A stretch of 64,000 nucleotides of DNA, from contig JAHLKC010000013.1 in assembly GCA_025449115.1 (NCBI GenBank), forward strand, positions 1-64,000, written 5' to 3'. Both the position numbers and the translations under genes were made by a program. Shown here piece after piece: positions 33,513-43,385 of this stretch. Origin of the DNA: Chytridium lagenaria. Lineage: Eukaryota > Chytridiomycota > Chytridiomycetes > Chytridiales > Chytridiaceae. Under the pieces are notes generated by a model. It saw nothing but the letters and a program-made list of their open reading frames with translations, ran no database searches and was not told the origin of the DNA. Positions within the stretch are counted from its first letter, which is position 1. Each line of letters begins with the position of its first letter.

Positions 33513-34317
33513 TCAATCATCCTCATTCTCAATCTCAACCTCATTCTCTACTTCATTCGTTGGTGAAGCAGTAGCCGCCCCACCCACAGTCGGAGATGCA
33601 ACCGCATCATCATCACCACGTCTACCACCGTTTCCACCACGACCCCGACCTTGCCCTTGTCCGCCGCCGCCGGCAGCACCTTTGTTTTTACCAAGAGCCT
33701 TGCCGTTGCCACCTGCATTCCCACCGGCGTTCCCACCAGCGTTCCCGGCATTCCCAGCAGCAGCTTGCTTATTTGCTTTTCCAAGCGCCTTGCCGTTACC
33801 ACCCGCGTTCCCTGCACTAGCATTCCCACCAGCATTCCCAGCATTCCCAGCAGCAGCTTGCTTGTTTGCTTGTCCGCGCCCCTTGCCGTTACCACCCGCA
33901 TTCCCACCCGCGTTCCCAGCACCATCATCACCTGCTGCAGCCTGTTTGTTCGCCTTCCCTTTCGCCTTCCCATTGCCACCAGCGTTGCCGTTACCACCCG
34001 CATTGTTCTTCTTTCCACGTCCACGAGGAGCGGCTGCGGCCTCCGTGGGTGAGGCTACAGCGGGTGCAGCTGCAACAGGTGAGGAAACCGCTGGCGCGGC
34101 ACCTTCAGCGACAGCACCGGCTGCGATGGCGGCGGCAGCGGCTTCATTCGCGATATCTTGACGACGGACGAGGTTGAGAGATGGAGGCTGTTTGAAAAAA
34201 TAAAAGAGTGTAAGTAATGGATAGGGGAAGGGAGTCTCTACATACTGCTAGGATTGCGTTGATGGTTGAGGATGAGGCGAGGACGGCCAAGAGGTATGCG
34301 AGGTAGTTGAATTTCAT
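33513..34317 (-). CDS. Secreted Gly/Asn/Lys-repeat protein, copy 2
   Basis: Function unknown. Exon 1 (34317-34246, 24 codons) encodes the signal peptide; exon 2 (34187-33513) is 225 codons and appears open throughout, giving about 248 residues. After the intron it reads PPSLNLVRRQDIANE (dibasic site), then an Ala-rich part with PRGRGK. Units alternating AGGNGKALGKANKQAAAGNA follow, then a GQGQGRGRGGNGG segment and an acidic C-terminus (NEVEIENEDD). Lys and Arg are evenly spaced in a Gly/Asn matrix, so the mature protein is basic and disordered with an acidic tail. Structural, adhesive or wall-matrix roles are guesses. TATAAAAA lies 85 bp upstream of the ATG. Confidence 0.85.
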
Positions 34318-34397
34318 GATTGTAAAATGTTTTCAAGTTGTGGTAGTCGAATTTGGTTGTTATTCAATATTATCCTAACCGACAGACGTTTGTTCCC

Positions 34398-34405
34398 TTT
34401 TTATA
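34398..34405 (-). promoter_or_regulatory. TATA box of secreted gene 2
   Basis: Minus strand reads CGTTTGGTGTATAAAAA about 85 bp before the ATG. The same 17 bases, with one change, occur before secreted gene 3. Confidence 0.65.
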
Positions 34406-34594
34406 CACCAAACGCTTCCAACGATGACCTCTGCGGAACAAACATAAAGGCCAAGATATTGCGGCATATACATGAAGCCGTGATGTGATTGGTGTGATCA
34501 GAATATTAATTGCCGCAGGGGTACGAATTTCAGGTTTAAGGGCTTCCAAGAACTCCGAAGTCAAACGAGATCTTTGTTGTTGCATTATGATCGG

Positions 34595-34708
34595 GGGAGT
34601 CACGAAACAAGGGGACTTGAAGTTTATGTAAAGAGAATGTGATCTGTGCTTTTGTGGAAGTATTCATACGGGAAACAGGTTGTGAGGTTTTGGGAGTCAC
34701 GAAACAAG
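34595..34708. promoter_or_regulatory. Two GGGAGTCACGAAACAAG elements
   Basis: Exact copies at 34595-34611 and 34692-34708, in positions equivalent to those upstream of secreted gene 1. Confidence 0.45.
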
Positions 34709-34720
34709 GTTTGATTATAA

Positions 34721-35720
34721 TTTGAGCTTTAGATAAAAAGAATTTATATACACACGTCTTAATTCTGTGGTGTACAAGTTTCAGTCATGAAGGAAACTAC
34801 GTTTGAAGTAAACAATGCAACCATCAACCATCTCGTCACAGTCGAACTCGAGGAAGAATATTACCTCCAGCCTCTAACACAGCAGGATTGGCTGGTGAAA
34901 CAAAATAACCAGAACGGAGTAGCCAGGCTAGACTATTTAGCAGGGCGACGCTTGTGATGAAGGAGGAGCAGTCAATGTAGGAGGAGGGACAGACAGAGAA
35001 AACGTAATAATAATTACAGTTAAGCAAGGCCTTCCTCGACTAATGGATTCTTCGATGAAATATACAACGCTTTCAGCTTGTTTTGAAAGGAAGCGTTCCT
35101 ATCGAAGGATCATTTATAAAAATGAACTTTCAACTTTTCGACGCTGCAGCGACAAGAGTTGGTTGGCATGCGTTATATATTATGTAAGGTTTCAATACGA
35201 ATCTGGTCGTCGCGCGTCCCAAGCAGAAAGGCAATTCCCGATTTCTTTAAGTTTTGTCGTTGTCCCGTTGTCATCCTCGAACTCTAGACGTAGCGTTCCT
35301 AATTTAAGGACAACAAAAATTATTAATTTAGTAATATAGATAATCATTAAAACAATGAAATATTAAAAACTTCTGTCCTAATGTCATTAAGCGTAGATAA
35401 CGTAAATTAAGGATTGGGTGATGAATCTAAAGTTAGGGCCATTCCGATATGCATTGCGCGGAATAATGTGCAGACGCTAGCAGGAACATAAACGGAAGAA
35501 TGAGGCACGCGGGTCTTGCTGGTGTCATCACTTAATCATTTATGGCAAATTGAGAATCCTCTGGCATAATCGAAAAATTAGGTGCATAGTGCTCTTCTAA
35601 TTACGCTTTTTTAAAAGGTAGTACTATACGAAACTAGGAGGGATTTAAAGACGACGTGTTAAATATGTACAAAACCATTTTTATTGTCATGAATGTTAAT
35701 ACAGGAATGTACAGGGTTAT
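34721..35720. other. Intergenic region
   Basis: No gene supported. It lies between the promoter of secreted gene 2 and the 3' end of secreted gene 3. Confidence 0.5.
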
Positions 35721-36699
35721 TTACTCGGAAGAAGCTTCCATCGCGGCGATTGCCGCATCAGCTGCGTCGGCAGCAGCAATCTCGGCGGCAGATGCACCTT
35801 CAGCGGCCACAGCAACCCCAGGGGTGGCAGAGGCAGCGGCACCCTCAGTAGCAGTGGCGACAGCAACGGCCTCAGTGGCTGCAACAACAACCTCAGCGCC
35901 AGCAGCTGGAGCAGCAACTGGTGGGTTCGCAGCAGCTCCTACAGCCTGGGCACCGCCCGCAACAGCAGCGTTTTTGGCAGCAACCATGGTCTCGACCTGA
36001 GCAGTGAGCGCCTTCATCTGATCAAGAACCGCTTGGAGCTGCTGGAGATGAGCTGCATCAACACAGACAGCCCCGTTGGCTCCTTGGACAATGACGCCGG
36101 TTCCATTGGCAGCAGCCCCGTTAGCAGCAGCTCCTTCGACGACAGCCGTTCCGTTTTGAGCAGCAGCTCCCTCAACGACGGCCGCACCGTTTTGAGCAGC
36201 CCCAGCTCCAGCCCCAGCCCCAGCACCGGCGCCAGCTCCTGCAGCAGCCCCAGCATCGACTCCTTTGTTCTTCTTCTCCTTCTTGGCCTTCTTTGCCTTG
36301 GCGGCAGCCTGCTTAGCTGCATTCTCCGCTTGCTTGCCGGCGGCATTGTTCTTGCCCTTATTGCCTTTGTTTTCAACGTTGGCCTGACCTGCAGCAGCGC
36401 CGTTCTGGCCAGCATTGACGACAGCGGCGTTCCCAGGGTTCTGGGCATTTCCGGCGTTCGCGGCGTTGACGTTCATGTTAACGACGTTGGGAGGCGCCGG
36501 GAGGGGGTTGCGACGGTAGAGCTTGAGGTTGGGGTCCTATGGAAGCATGGTGAAGTAGAAACTTAATATTTGCGATGATGAAAGGAGAATGGAGAAGATG
36601 AGATGTTTTAAAAAAACTTACGGGAATGGCGGTAGAGAGCGCGCCGGTAGCCATGATGGAGGCGATAACAAAGAATTGGTTGATGAGAGTGAACTTCAT
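35721..36699 (-). CDS. Secreted Ala-rich protein with Lys block and amphipathic helix (gene 3)
   Basis: Function unknown. Exon 1 (36699-36622, 26 codons, phase 0) is a signal peptide, MKFTLINQFFVIASIMA onward. Exon 2 (36536-35721) starts DPNLKLYRRNPLPAPP with a dibasic site. Then come an Asn/Ala-rich part (NAGNAQNPGNAA), a Lys/Ala helix (KQAAAKAKKAKKEKKNKG), a GAGAGAGAGAGA run, and VVEGAAAQNG/VVEGAAANG repeats. A helix HLQQLQAVLDQMKALTAQVE and an Ala-rich acidic tail ending EASSE follow. About 297 residues, frame intact. The KA-rich helix could bind polyanions; that is inference. Confidence 0.87.
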
Positions 36700-36844
36700 G
36701 TTGAAAGAGAGAGTTGGAGTATGTGTGGAGAAAGGTAAGATATACAGATAGTGGATGTGAGCGTGTTGATGGGTATTCAAATTTGAGTATTGGAGGTATT
36801 TGTTGACAGAAGATGATGCTGAAGAAACGACGCATCTTCCCCGC

Positions 36845-36852
36845 TTTTTATA
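36845..36852 (-). promoter_or_regulatory. TATA box of secreted gene 3
   Basis: Minus strand CGTCTGGTGTATAAAAA, about 150 bp before the ATG, differing in one base from the box of secreted gene 2. Confidence 0.6.
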
Positions 36853-37312
36853 CACCAGACGTTGTCACAGAAGCATGTTGAAAGATGAAAGTGAACCGCT
36901 TTGCGGCACGCGTTTTTTGTCCCTCCCAAACACGATCTAGATTGCTTGATAGGGTCGTAAAATGAAACATGTTGACAAAGATGGTGTTTCGGGGGGTTAA
37001 TTCGCGTTTCATGACATAAAAAGTGTGGAAACTCTTTACGCTAAATGAAGGGGTGTAATGCAATTAAACAAAGCGGCCGCTTTTAATTTATCTAAATCCC
37101 TTGAACAAACAAACAACAAAAAAACATAGAGATATGGTTTGAGATTTTTTATTTCATTTTCAACGTAAAAAATGACGTGATAAACAGGCAAAAACACGAA
37201 AAGCGTAATAGGAGGAAAAAATAGGGAATATGCACAAGTGATTTCAGTCACATCAAAGCAAATGCGGCAAGCGGTGTGTAGGGTTTCATCAAGTCGTCAA
37301 GAAAATATATAC

Positions 37313-37343
<31 letters not shown>

Positions 37344-37375
37344 CAAAAAACTTAAGTTTACGTGATGGCCATTCT
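36853..37375. other. Intergenic region with an A28 tract
   Basis: A run of about 28 A occupies 37313-37340, just beyond the stop of secreted gene 4. No gene is supported. Confidence 0.6.
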
Positions 37376-38760
37376 TCAAGCTAAGAACCTTTTTACAGAC
37401 GGAGGTGAGGCGGCCATACCATTCCTGGATGGCGTAACGCCAGGACTGGCAACAGCTCCAACTTGCGGTGGTGAAGCAACAACAGGGGTAGCAGGACCGG
37501 CTTTAGCAGCTGGTGCTCCCACAGGGGTTGCAGCAACCGGAGAGACGGTAGGTGAAGCTTGTGCAGGAGGGGCCGCACCAACTGGAGAGACGGTAGGTGA
37601 AGCTTGTGAAGGAGGGGCAGCACCAACCGGTGGGGAAGAAGCAGGACTAGCCTTCGCGGCAGGTCCAGCAGCACCCATTCCTACAACAGGTGGTGTGGCA
37701 GGCACGGCGGGTAGAGGGACGCTGGGCGTAGCTTGTGAAGGAGTAGCAGCAGGTGCACGAGGATTGGCAGCTTGAGAAGTCGCATTTCCCGAGTTGAGTA
37801 AAGCCTCCATCTGCGTAAAGATTTGTTTCATTGAGGCGAGGAGTTCTTTGATGTTTCTGGGAGGCGATGCAGGAGGTTGCGTAGGGGAAGGTGCGCCTGG
37901 AGGTGTCGCAGGAGGTACTGGAGATGCCGCTGGAGAGGCGGCAGGAGCTGCAACCGGAGTTGCTGCAGGAGATGCTGCAGAAGGTGCTTTTGCAGGAGAT
38001 GCTGCAGGGGATGCTACAGGAGATGCTGCAGGAGATGCTGCAGGGGATGCTACAGGAGATGCTGCAGGAATGCTGCAGAAGGTGCTTTTGCAGGAGATGC
38101 TGCAGGGGATGCTACAGGAGATGCTGCAGGAGATGCTGGAGGAGATACTGCAGGAGGTGCCTTCGCAGGAGTTGCTATAGGAGATGCTGCAGGAGGTGCC
38201 GGATTAGGTAAAGCGTTCGGGTTTCTAGGCGCAGCCGGAACGACAGGGGTTGCAGATGGGACTGGTGCAGCAGGACGGGCTGCAGGAGGAACAGGAGGCT
38301 GACCTCCGCGTGGGGTTGCAGGAGCTGGGGGAGATGCAGCTGGGGAAGGCGTAGATCCACCCACTTTTGGAGCAGCAGCACCCACCGCGGGAGCTGCAGG
38401 AGCCAAAGCAGCAGGAGTGAAATTTGGCGAGATTGAAGGTGTGGGTCTCGACCCGGTCGATGGTGTCGCGACACCCGGTACGGTAAAAAAGTCGTCGTCG
38501 TCATCACTCCCACTGTCATCACTATCGAAGGAGTCGTCAAAGCGGTCGTCTGAGAAATCATCGTCAAAGAGACTATCGTCACGAGTGATGACGGCGCGAC
38601 GTGGAGCGCGACGTTCGAGACCGTTGCCGACGGGAAGCTGGGGAGAAGGGCAGATAAGTATTTGAAAATGACGGATGAAGGGGTTACTTACCATGACGGC
38701 TTCAGCGAGAGTACAGGAGGCCAAGGCGACGAGGGCAAGGGATTTGATGGGAAGTTTCAT
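37376..38760 (-). CDS. Secreted Ala/Pro/Ser-repeat protein with acidic segment (gene 4)
   Basis: Function unknown. Exon 1 (38760-38692, 23 codons, phase 0): MKLPIKSLALVALASCTLAEA. Exon 2 from 38637: LPVGNGLERRAPRRAV with dibasic sites, then an Asp/Ser-rich acidic stretch (DDSGSDDDDDFF) and a long Pro/Ala/Ser domain. That domain has tandem SPAA/SPVA units encoded by repeated GCAGGAGATGCT at 37950-38170. The helix IKELLASMKQIFTQMEALLN follows, then APPSQASPTVSPVGA repeats and the end SVKRFLA. One base is missing near 38068 inside the DNA repeat (GGAATGC instead of GGAGATGC). Allowing for it joins two open frames into about 440 residues. Confidence 0.82.
37950..38170. repeat. In-frame minisatellite coding Ser-Pro-Ala-Ala units
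   Basis: Many tandem variants of GGAGATGCTGCA, including GGGGATGCTACA and GGTGCTTTTGCA, within the coding region of secreted gene 4. Larger blocks are themselves duplicated. Confidence 0.85.
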
Positions 38761-40098
38761 TGTAGGGCTTAAGAGTTTGTTAAAGAACTTCGGGTATGGT
38801 GTGGTATGCACAGAGATCAGAAGAGAAGGAGGAAAGGACTTTTCGCAAGAAAGCTGAGAGAGTATACAATTAAGATGGGAATGTTGGTTTGATGCTGGAC
38901 GACTTGCAGCGCGACCAACGGGTTTATATAGCACAACAGATATAATAAAATAAGGTTTATATCCGCCTGAAATGAGCTTTGGATTCAAAGTACCGACTCT
39001 GAGCGTAATGAGACCCATTTTCGTTAAGGTTTGGGCCAAGAAGATTGTTTTGGATGATGCCCAAATGCATTCTTGGCTATCGTTTGGTCAGGGGGGTTTG
39101 AGTGTTTCAAGTTTGTTTGGTTTAACATTCAAAAATAAGGTTTGCTGCGTATGCTAATAAACAATTCACTGTGTGCACATCTTTCTTTGAGTCTGTTTAA
39201 TCGGTTTCGGTTCATGGAATGCTCTTGGTACTTTTTTTGTTTGAATTCTTTATTTGATTTTGTTGTGAAATTATATGTAAAAAAAAAAAGATAATGTAAA
39301 TTATAAAATGCAAGCGAGCAAAAATGAGTACCATGTTGCGGTCATGCTGCGGCGGTTCTCATTCACACGAGTAGTGCGCCAAAGTCCTCCAAGAAAACGT
39401 GATATCACGTCGAGTGAATCTCATGTTGAATTGATTAATAATTTATCGATAACGACATGTATAAATAAATATCTTTGGTTACGTTTCAATCAAGATAAAA
39501 CACGGTAAAATATTGGAGAATGATGGGCGGTCGGGATAAGACCGTTGAGAATAATATTGTTCGCAAGCGCGAAAATTGAAGGTTCGGACATCCAGCACGT
39601 GCCGACCTAGACGCTATGGAACGGGACTCGTTGATGTAATCGCTTGCGTCGCCTACTCCAACCTCGACGAAAGTCACCAATACCCTTTTTATCAATCTTC
39701 CATTGTAAGTAAGAACATCAAACATTCATTGTAAAGCCCCACTGTATGCAGGTGATAAAGAAAGAAAACAACAAAAAAACAGGATACCCAAATATTAAAA
39801 GGACCTATGTTCAAAGAAAGATTTCTGCATAAAAAGAGTTATAGAGAAAATTGACAGAAAAGAATCCAGGATAGCTGCTAAAAAAAACACACATTTGATA
39901 GTAGAAAATAACAAAAATAAGCCAGGGGCGAGGAGCAGAAAACACACAAGGGTTCACACAACCGTATGAAAAACAAACTGCAAAGACTCCATTCATGTCC
40001 GCAAACAGGCCAACACAGGCAGAGGAAAAAAGTAAAAGAAAAGAAACATACATAATTCAAATGTCAGGCAAAAAGGTTAAAAACACATAACCTCAAAT
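38761..40098. other. Promoter of gene 4 and gene-poor region
   Basis: A TATATAAA-type box (38923-38930, minus strand) lies about 165 bp before the ATG of secreted gene 4. No gene is supported from 38940 to 40098. Confidence 0.5.
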
Positions 40099-40994
40099 TC
40101 AAAACATTCCAAAGATAACCCCAACAACCCCGAAAACCCCCAAAATACCTGCACCAACTTTCTCAGCCCCAGACCTCGCACCTGCTGTCCCACTCGCACC
40201 AACCGCAACCGTGGTCGTAACAGGCAACCCTCTCGACGCGGTCGGTGCAGTCCCAAAAGGCACGGTCACGGGGGTCCCCGTGACAAACGGGTTCCCATTC
40301 GGCATATTCGCGACACACACAACCTGCTGGTTACCCAAATCAAAGACGCGAAGTTGGTTGATGGATGACCATGAGTATCCAGACGAGGGGTCGCGGACGA
40401 GTGAGTAGGTGGAGGAGTTGAGGTTGTTGATGGGAGCCACGTCTTCGACGGCGAAACGGACGGCGTCGTCAGAAGTGGTGACGGAGGAGGTAGCGGGGTC
40501 AATAGTAACTATGCCGGCGTACCATTGAGTTTGGAGGGCTCCGCCGAAGGTAAAGTCGCGGACCATGAACTAAGGAAACAGATTTAATATTAATATATAA
40601 CTTTTCACTCAAGTCAGACTGCAGAGACTCAGAGAAGTAAAAGAGTTAAGAACTAGAGTTGCGGGGACTAATGACTTGAAAAGAAGTCGCAATGAAAGGC
40701 TTCTCAAACCCTATGCCACATCCACCCTCATCCTCTCCTCACCGGCTTGCAACAGAAAAAAACTCACCGTACACCCATCCAGAACAACAACAGTTCCCGA
40801 ACACTGAAACCGAATACTAGGATTCTTCTGCTGATACTGCGTAATCTGCTGAAGCGGTGCAGTCACCCTTCCCGGCACCCATCCGTCAGGCAATCTACAC
40901 GACATCACAGAGTTGCGGTGAAGGAGGAGCGGCGGCGATGGTTTGAAGGAGGAGGAGGAGGATGGCCGTGTGGAAGACAATCATTGCTGGCATG
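40099..40994 (-). CDS. Probable GPI-anchored secreted protein
   Basis: Function unknown. Exon 1 (40994-40768) encodes a signal peptide, MPAMIVFHTAILLLLLQTIA, then NSVMSCRLPDGWVPGRVTAP and CSGTVVVLDGCT. Exon 2 (40569-40099) reads FMVRDFTFGGALQTQWYAG, NNLNSST (an N-glycosylation sequon), CVANMPNGNPFVTG and a Ser/Gly/Ala stretch. The C-terminus is hydrophobic (ILGVFGVVGVIFGMF), as for GPI attachment. One base is missing in exon 1 between PPSPQ and NSVMS. Allowing for it makes exon 1 76 whole codons, matching the phase-0 intron. Cysteines in the first half suggest a small folded domain. It does not share the L-x-R-R plan of its neighbours. Confidence 0.75.
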
Positions 40995-42032
40995 TTGAAG
41001 GATGAAGGATAGTGCGATGCTTATAGTTTTTTTTTCCTGACGGAGAGTGAAAAGGAAAAACAGCAAAGCGATGGAAGGGAGGCTATGGTATTTTGAAGGA
41101 CATGGGTGACGGCGTCCGGATGATCGGACAGGACTTGTCAACGGGTGTTTTTTTTTTGTTTTTTTTGAGTTGCATATGGCGCGTGAAGTGGGGATGTTCA
41201 TTTCCTGTGAGTTAAAATACCCGTCTGTTTTTAAAAATATATCACCAAATTGTGTGGAAAATGAGGCCATATTTATTGCAAAGAAAGGAGCGGCTTCAAT
41301 GTACATTCTTAAAGGACGCGTATTTTAACCTGGGAACTCGACGGTTATTCCCTCATCTGCTGTACTTTCATCGTTTGTCTGGAAGCACTACCCGGTTGTA
41401 TGTTACTTGTTGTCACTCACTCTTCGTGTCTCGATGGTCGTGTGTCAAGAGCGATATGCTCATACATACACGTAAAGCATGTACTCCTAACTATTATGAT
41501 ACGTCGTTCCCATCTCACCGTTTTGCTATCAAATAATGCAATGACAAATGGAAAGAGGGTAAAATAAAAAATGGAACAATCACTGTCCTTCGTCTAACAA
41601 ATCCAAAACATATGACAACAACGCACTTTTAGATCACTCGACAATTGTTGATTTTCGGCCTGTATCAATGTCAAACGATTGTGCAATTACCTACAAATAT
41701 TTGTAACGCCATTTTGATTGGTACCATACCCGCAGGCTTTCAAACATAGATGAGCATCTTGGCCTCCCCCTTCTTTACCGCTCTTGGCAAACGGTGTATG
41801 CTGCGGACGGTCCTTCATCCAATTATGCAAAACAAAGCAAATGGCCATTGAATCACAAAGATCGTTGTTTCAAAAAATTAAGGTTCTGTCCCATCAAATG
41901 AAACATGAAACCATAGCTCCCAAAATCCCCGCATATAAATAGACGTGAATGTCGCGTCGAACTTTTCAACATCAACTTGCATACCAAAAAAAAGCCTTCA
42001 CAACTGCATTTCCCATCACAACTCCAAACAAA
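40995..42032. other. Divergent promoter region
   Basis: Between the GPI-protein gene (minus) and secreted gene 5 (plus). No gene seen. It includes poly-T runs at 41029-41036 and 41149-41165 and a TATAAATA box at 41934-41941. Confidence 0.5.
41934..41941 (+). promoter_or_regulatory. TATA box of secreted gene 5
   Basis: TATAAATA, 92 bp upstream of the ATG at 42033. Confidence 0.55.
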
Positions 42033-42777
42033 ATGAAACTCTCCCTCATCTTCCTCCTAGCTTCCTTCATCGCCACCGCCAACCTCGCCAAATCCGCCGT
42101 CGTCCCCAACGACATTGCCTTATACCGTCGAGCCCCCCAACCCAACAAACCATCGACAATGACAGCGACAGCGATGATGACGACGATGATTCATTCACTC
42201 CATCTGCAGGGGACGCGTCACACCTTCCAACTCCCCCAACGTGGCCACACCTTCTTCCGCGCCTCGTGTGCAAGGCGCCGCCTCTGGAGGTCGACGTGGA
42301 CGTGGAGGAAGACGTCGCCCTCAACGCGGAGGTGCTGCACCTGCTCAGGGTGCTCCCGCGGCACCAGCTATCACGCCTGTCGTCGCAACTCCAGTCACCC
42401 CAGCAATTGCTGCAACTCCAGTCACCCCAGCAATTGCTGCAACTCCAGTGACCCCAGCAGTCGCAACCCCCGTCACCCCAGCCATCGCAACGCCCGTCGT
42501 CGCACCCGCGGCCGTAGCCAACAACATCGTCGCTCCACCTCCATCTCTCTTCACTGACGACTCTCTGACGTCGCCCTCTGGAGCAGGTGCACCCTCCATC
42601 TCACCCTCCATCTCAAACGGGTTTGACGACGACAGTGGAGAAAGTGGAGACGACGACGACGATTTCAGCGTCACCCCTGTTGGGGCGGCTCGTCGCACAC
42701 CCGCTGGACGTGTTAGGGCGACTCCGAGTGGGTTTGGGAGTGACAGTGGGGATGATTCGGGATCGGAGGATGATTAG
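42033..42777 (+). CDS. Secreted Asp/Ser- and Ala/Pro-repeat protein (gene 5)
   Basis: Function unknown. ATG 42033 opens a signal peptide (MKLSLIFLLASFIATANLA) followed by VPNDIALYRRAPQ, the same L-x-R-R context as genes 1-4. No intron is seen. The frame then shifts twice, each time by one missing base: IDNDSDSDDDDDDSFTPSAG in a second frame, then VATPSSAPRVQG, a GGRRGRGGRRRPQRGG block and ATPVTPAIA repeats in a third. The protein ends with DDDSGESGDDDDDF and SDSGDDSGSEDD before TAG 42775. About 248 residues after allowing for the shifts. Acidic/Ser blocks alternate with an Arg/Gly block. Confidence 0.78.
42380..42500. repeat. 27-bp coding repeat
   Basis: CAACTCCAGTCACCCCAGCA followed by ATTGCTG recurs about three times with diverged flanks, encoding ATPVTPAIA units. 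Confidence 0.8.
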
Positions 42778-43385
42778 GCGGCCGTTTTATTGCCGTTCGA
42801 TTCCTACGTTCGTTGTAAATATGTATGAAATCCTGATACTCCTATCTGTCGTCATGTCTTTTTCAAACGGTAACCATGCAATAAAAAATGAAACAAAAAA
42901 AACCTTTTCTGTGTTGTTCCTTCCATTTACTTTTTTATTTAATGCTGGTCGTCAAAGTAAAATTAAAACATGAGGAAATGGCGACAATCCTGGGGATGGC
43001 TCACCAAATTTGTACGCAAAAGTGTTCTGCGACTGCAAATAAATAGGGTTTAAAGTAAAAAAATTGGAACATGTTGTTACATCAAACGTTTGAAGGACCA
43101 GATACGTGTTATGTTTGTTTTTTTTTGATGGTGGTGTGTGAGTGCAGCCATTTGTGAGAGAAACCATGCCATTGCAGCAAAGAAACAGGAAAACGTCGAA
43201 ACACAGGGACAATAAAAAAAAAAAGGTTTTTTGAGAGGTCAATAATAAAAATTAGGGTTTTGTTGACGCAAATAAATCCAAGACACACCCTATAACTAAA
43301 ACAAAGAGGAGAAAAAATGGAATCGTGGGGTTTAGCGATTTAGGAGGTCTTTGCAAATGATTCACCCCCGAGAGACGGAATAGCT
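42778..43385. other. Convergent 3' flanks
   Basis: Between secreted gene 5 (plus) and the carrier gene (minus). AT-rich with many A runs; no gene. Confidence 0.5.

Larger units (their letters stand above)
33475..34720. repeat. Segmental tandem duplication, unit 2
   Basis: Partner of 31555-32830, head to tail, about 1.9 kb apart. Differences are scattered substitutions and small indels within the repeat body. Confidence 0.85.

Noticed and set aside
37313..37340. A28 tract as a retroposition tail
   Set aside because: It lies downstream of a minus-strand gene and reads as poly-T in that sense; no target-site duplication or retrocopy beside it.
37950..38170. CRISPR-like regular repeats
   Set aside because: Units are 9-12 bp, contiguous and in coding frame; there are no spacers.
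42067..42324. Minus-strand Ser/Gly-rich frame opposite secreted gene 5
   Set aside because: Antisense of Asp/Ser codon repeats; no signal or start logic.
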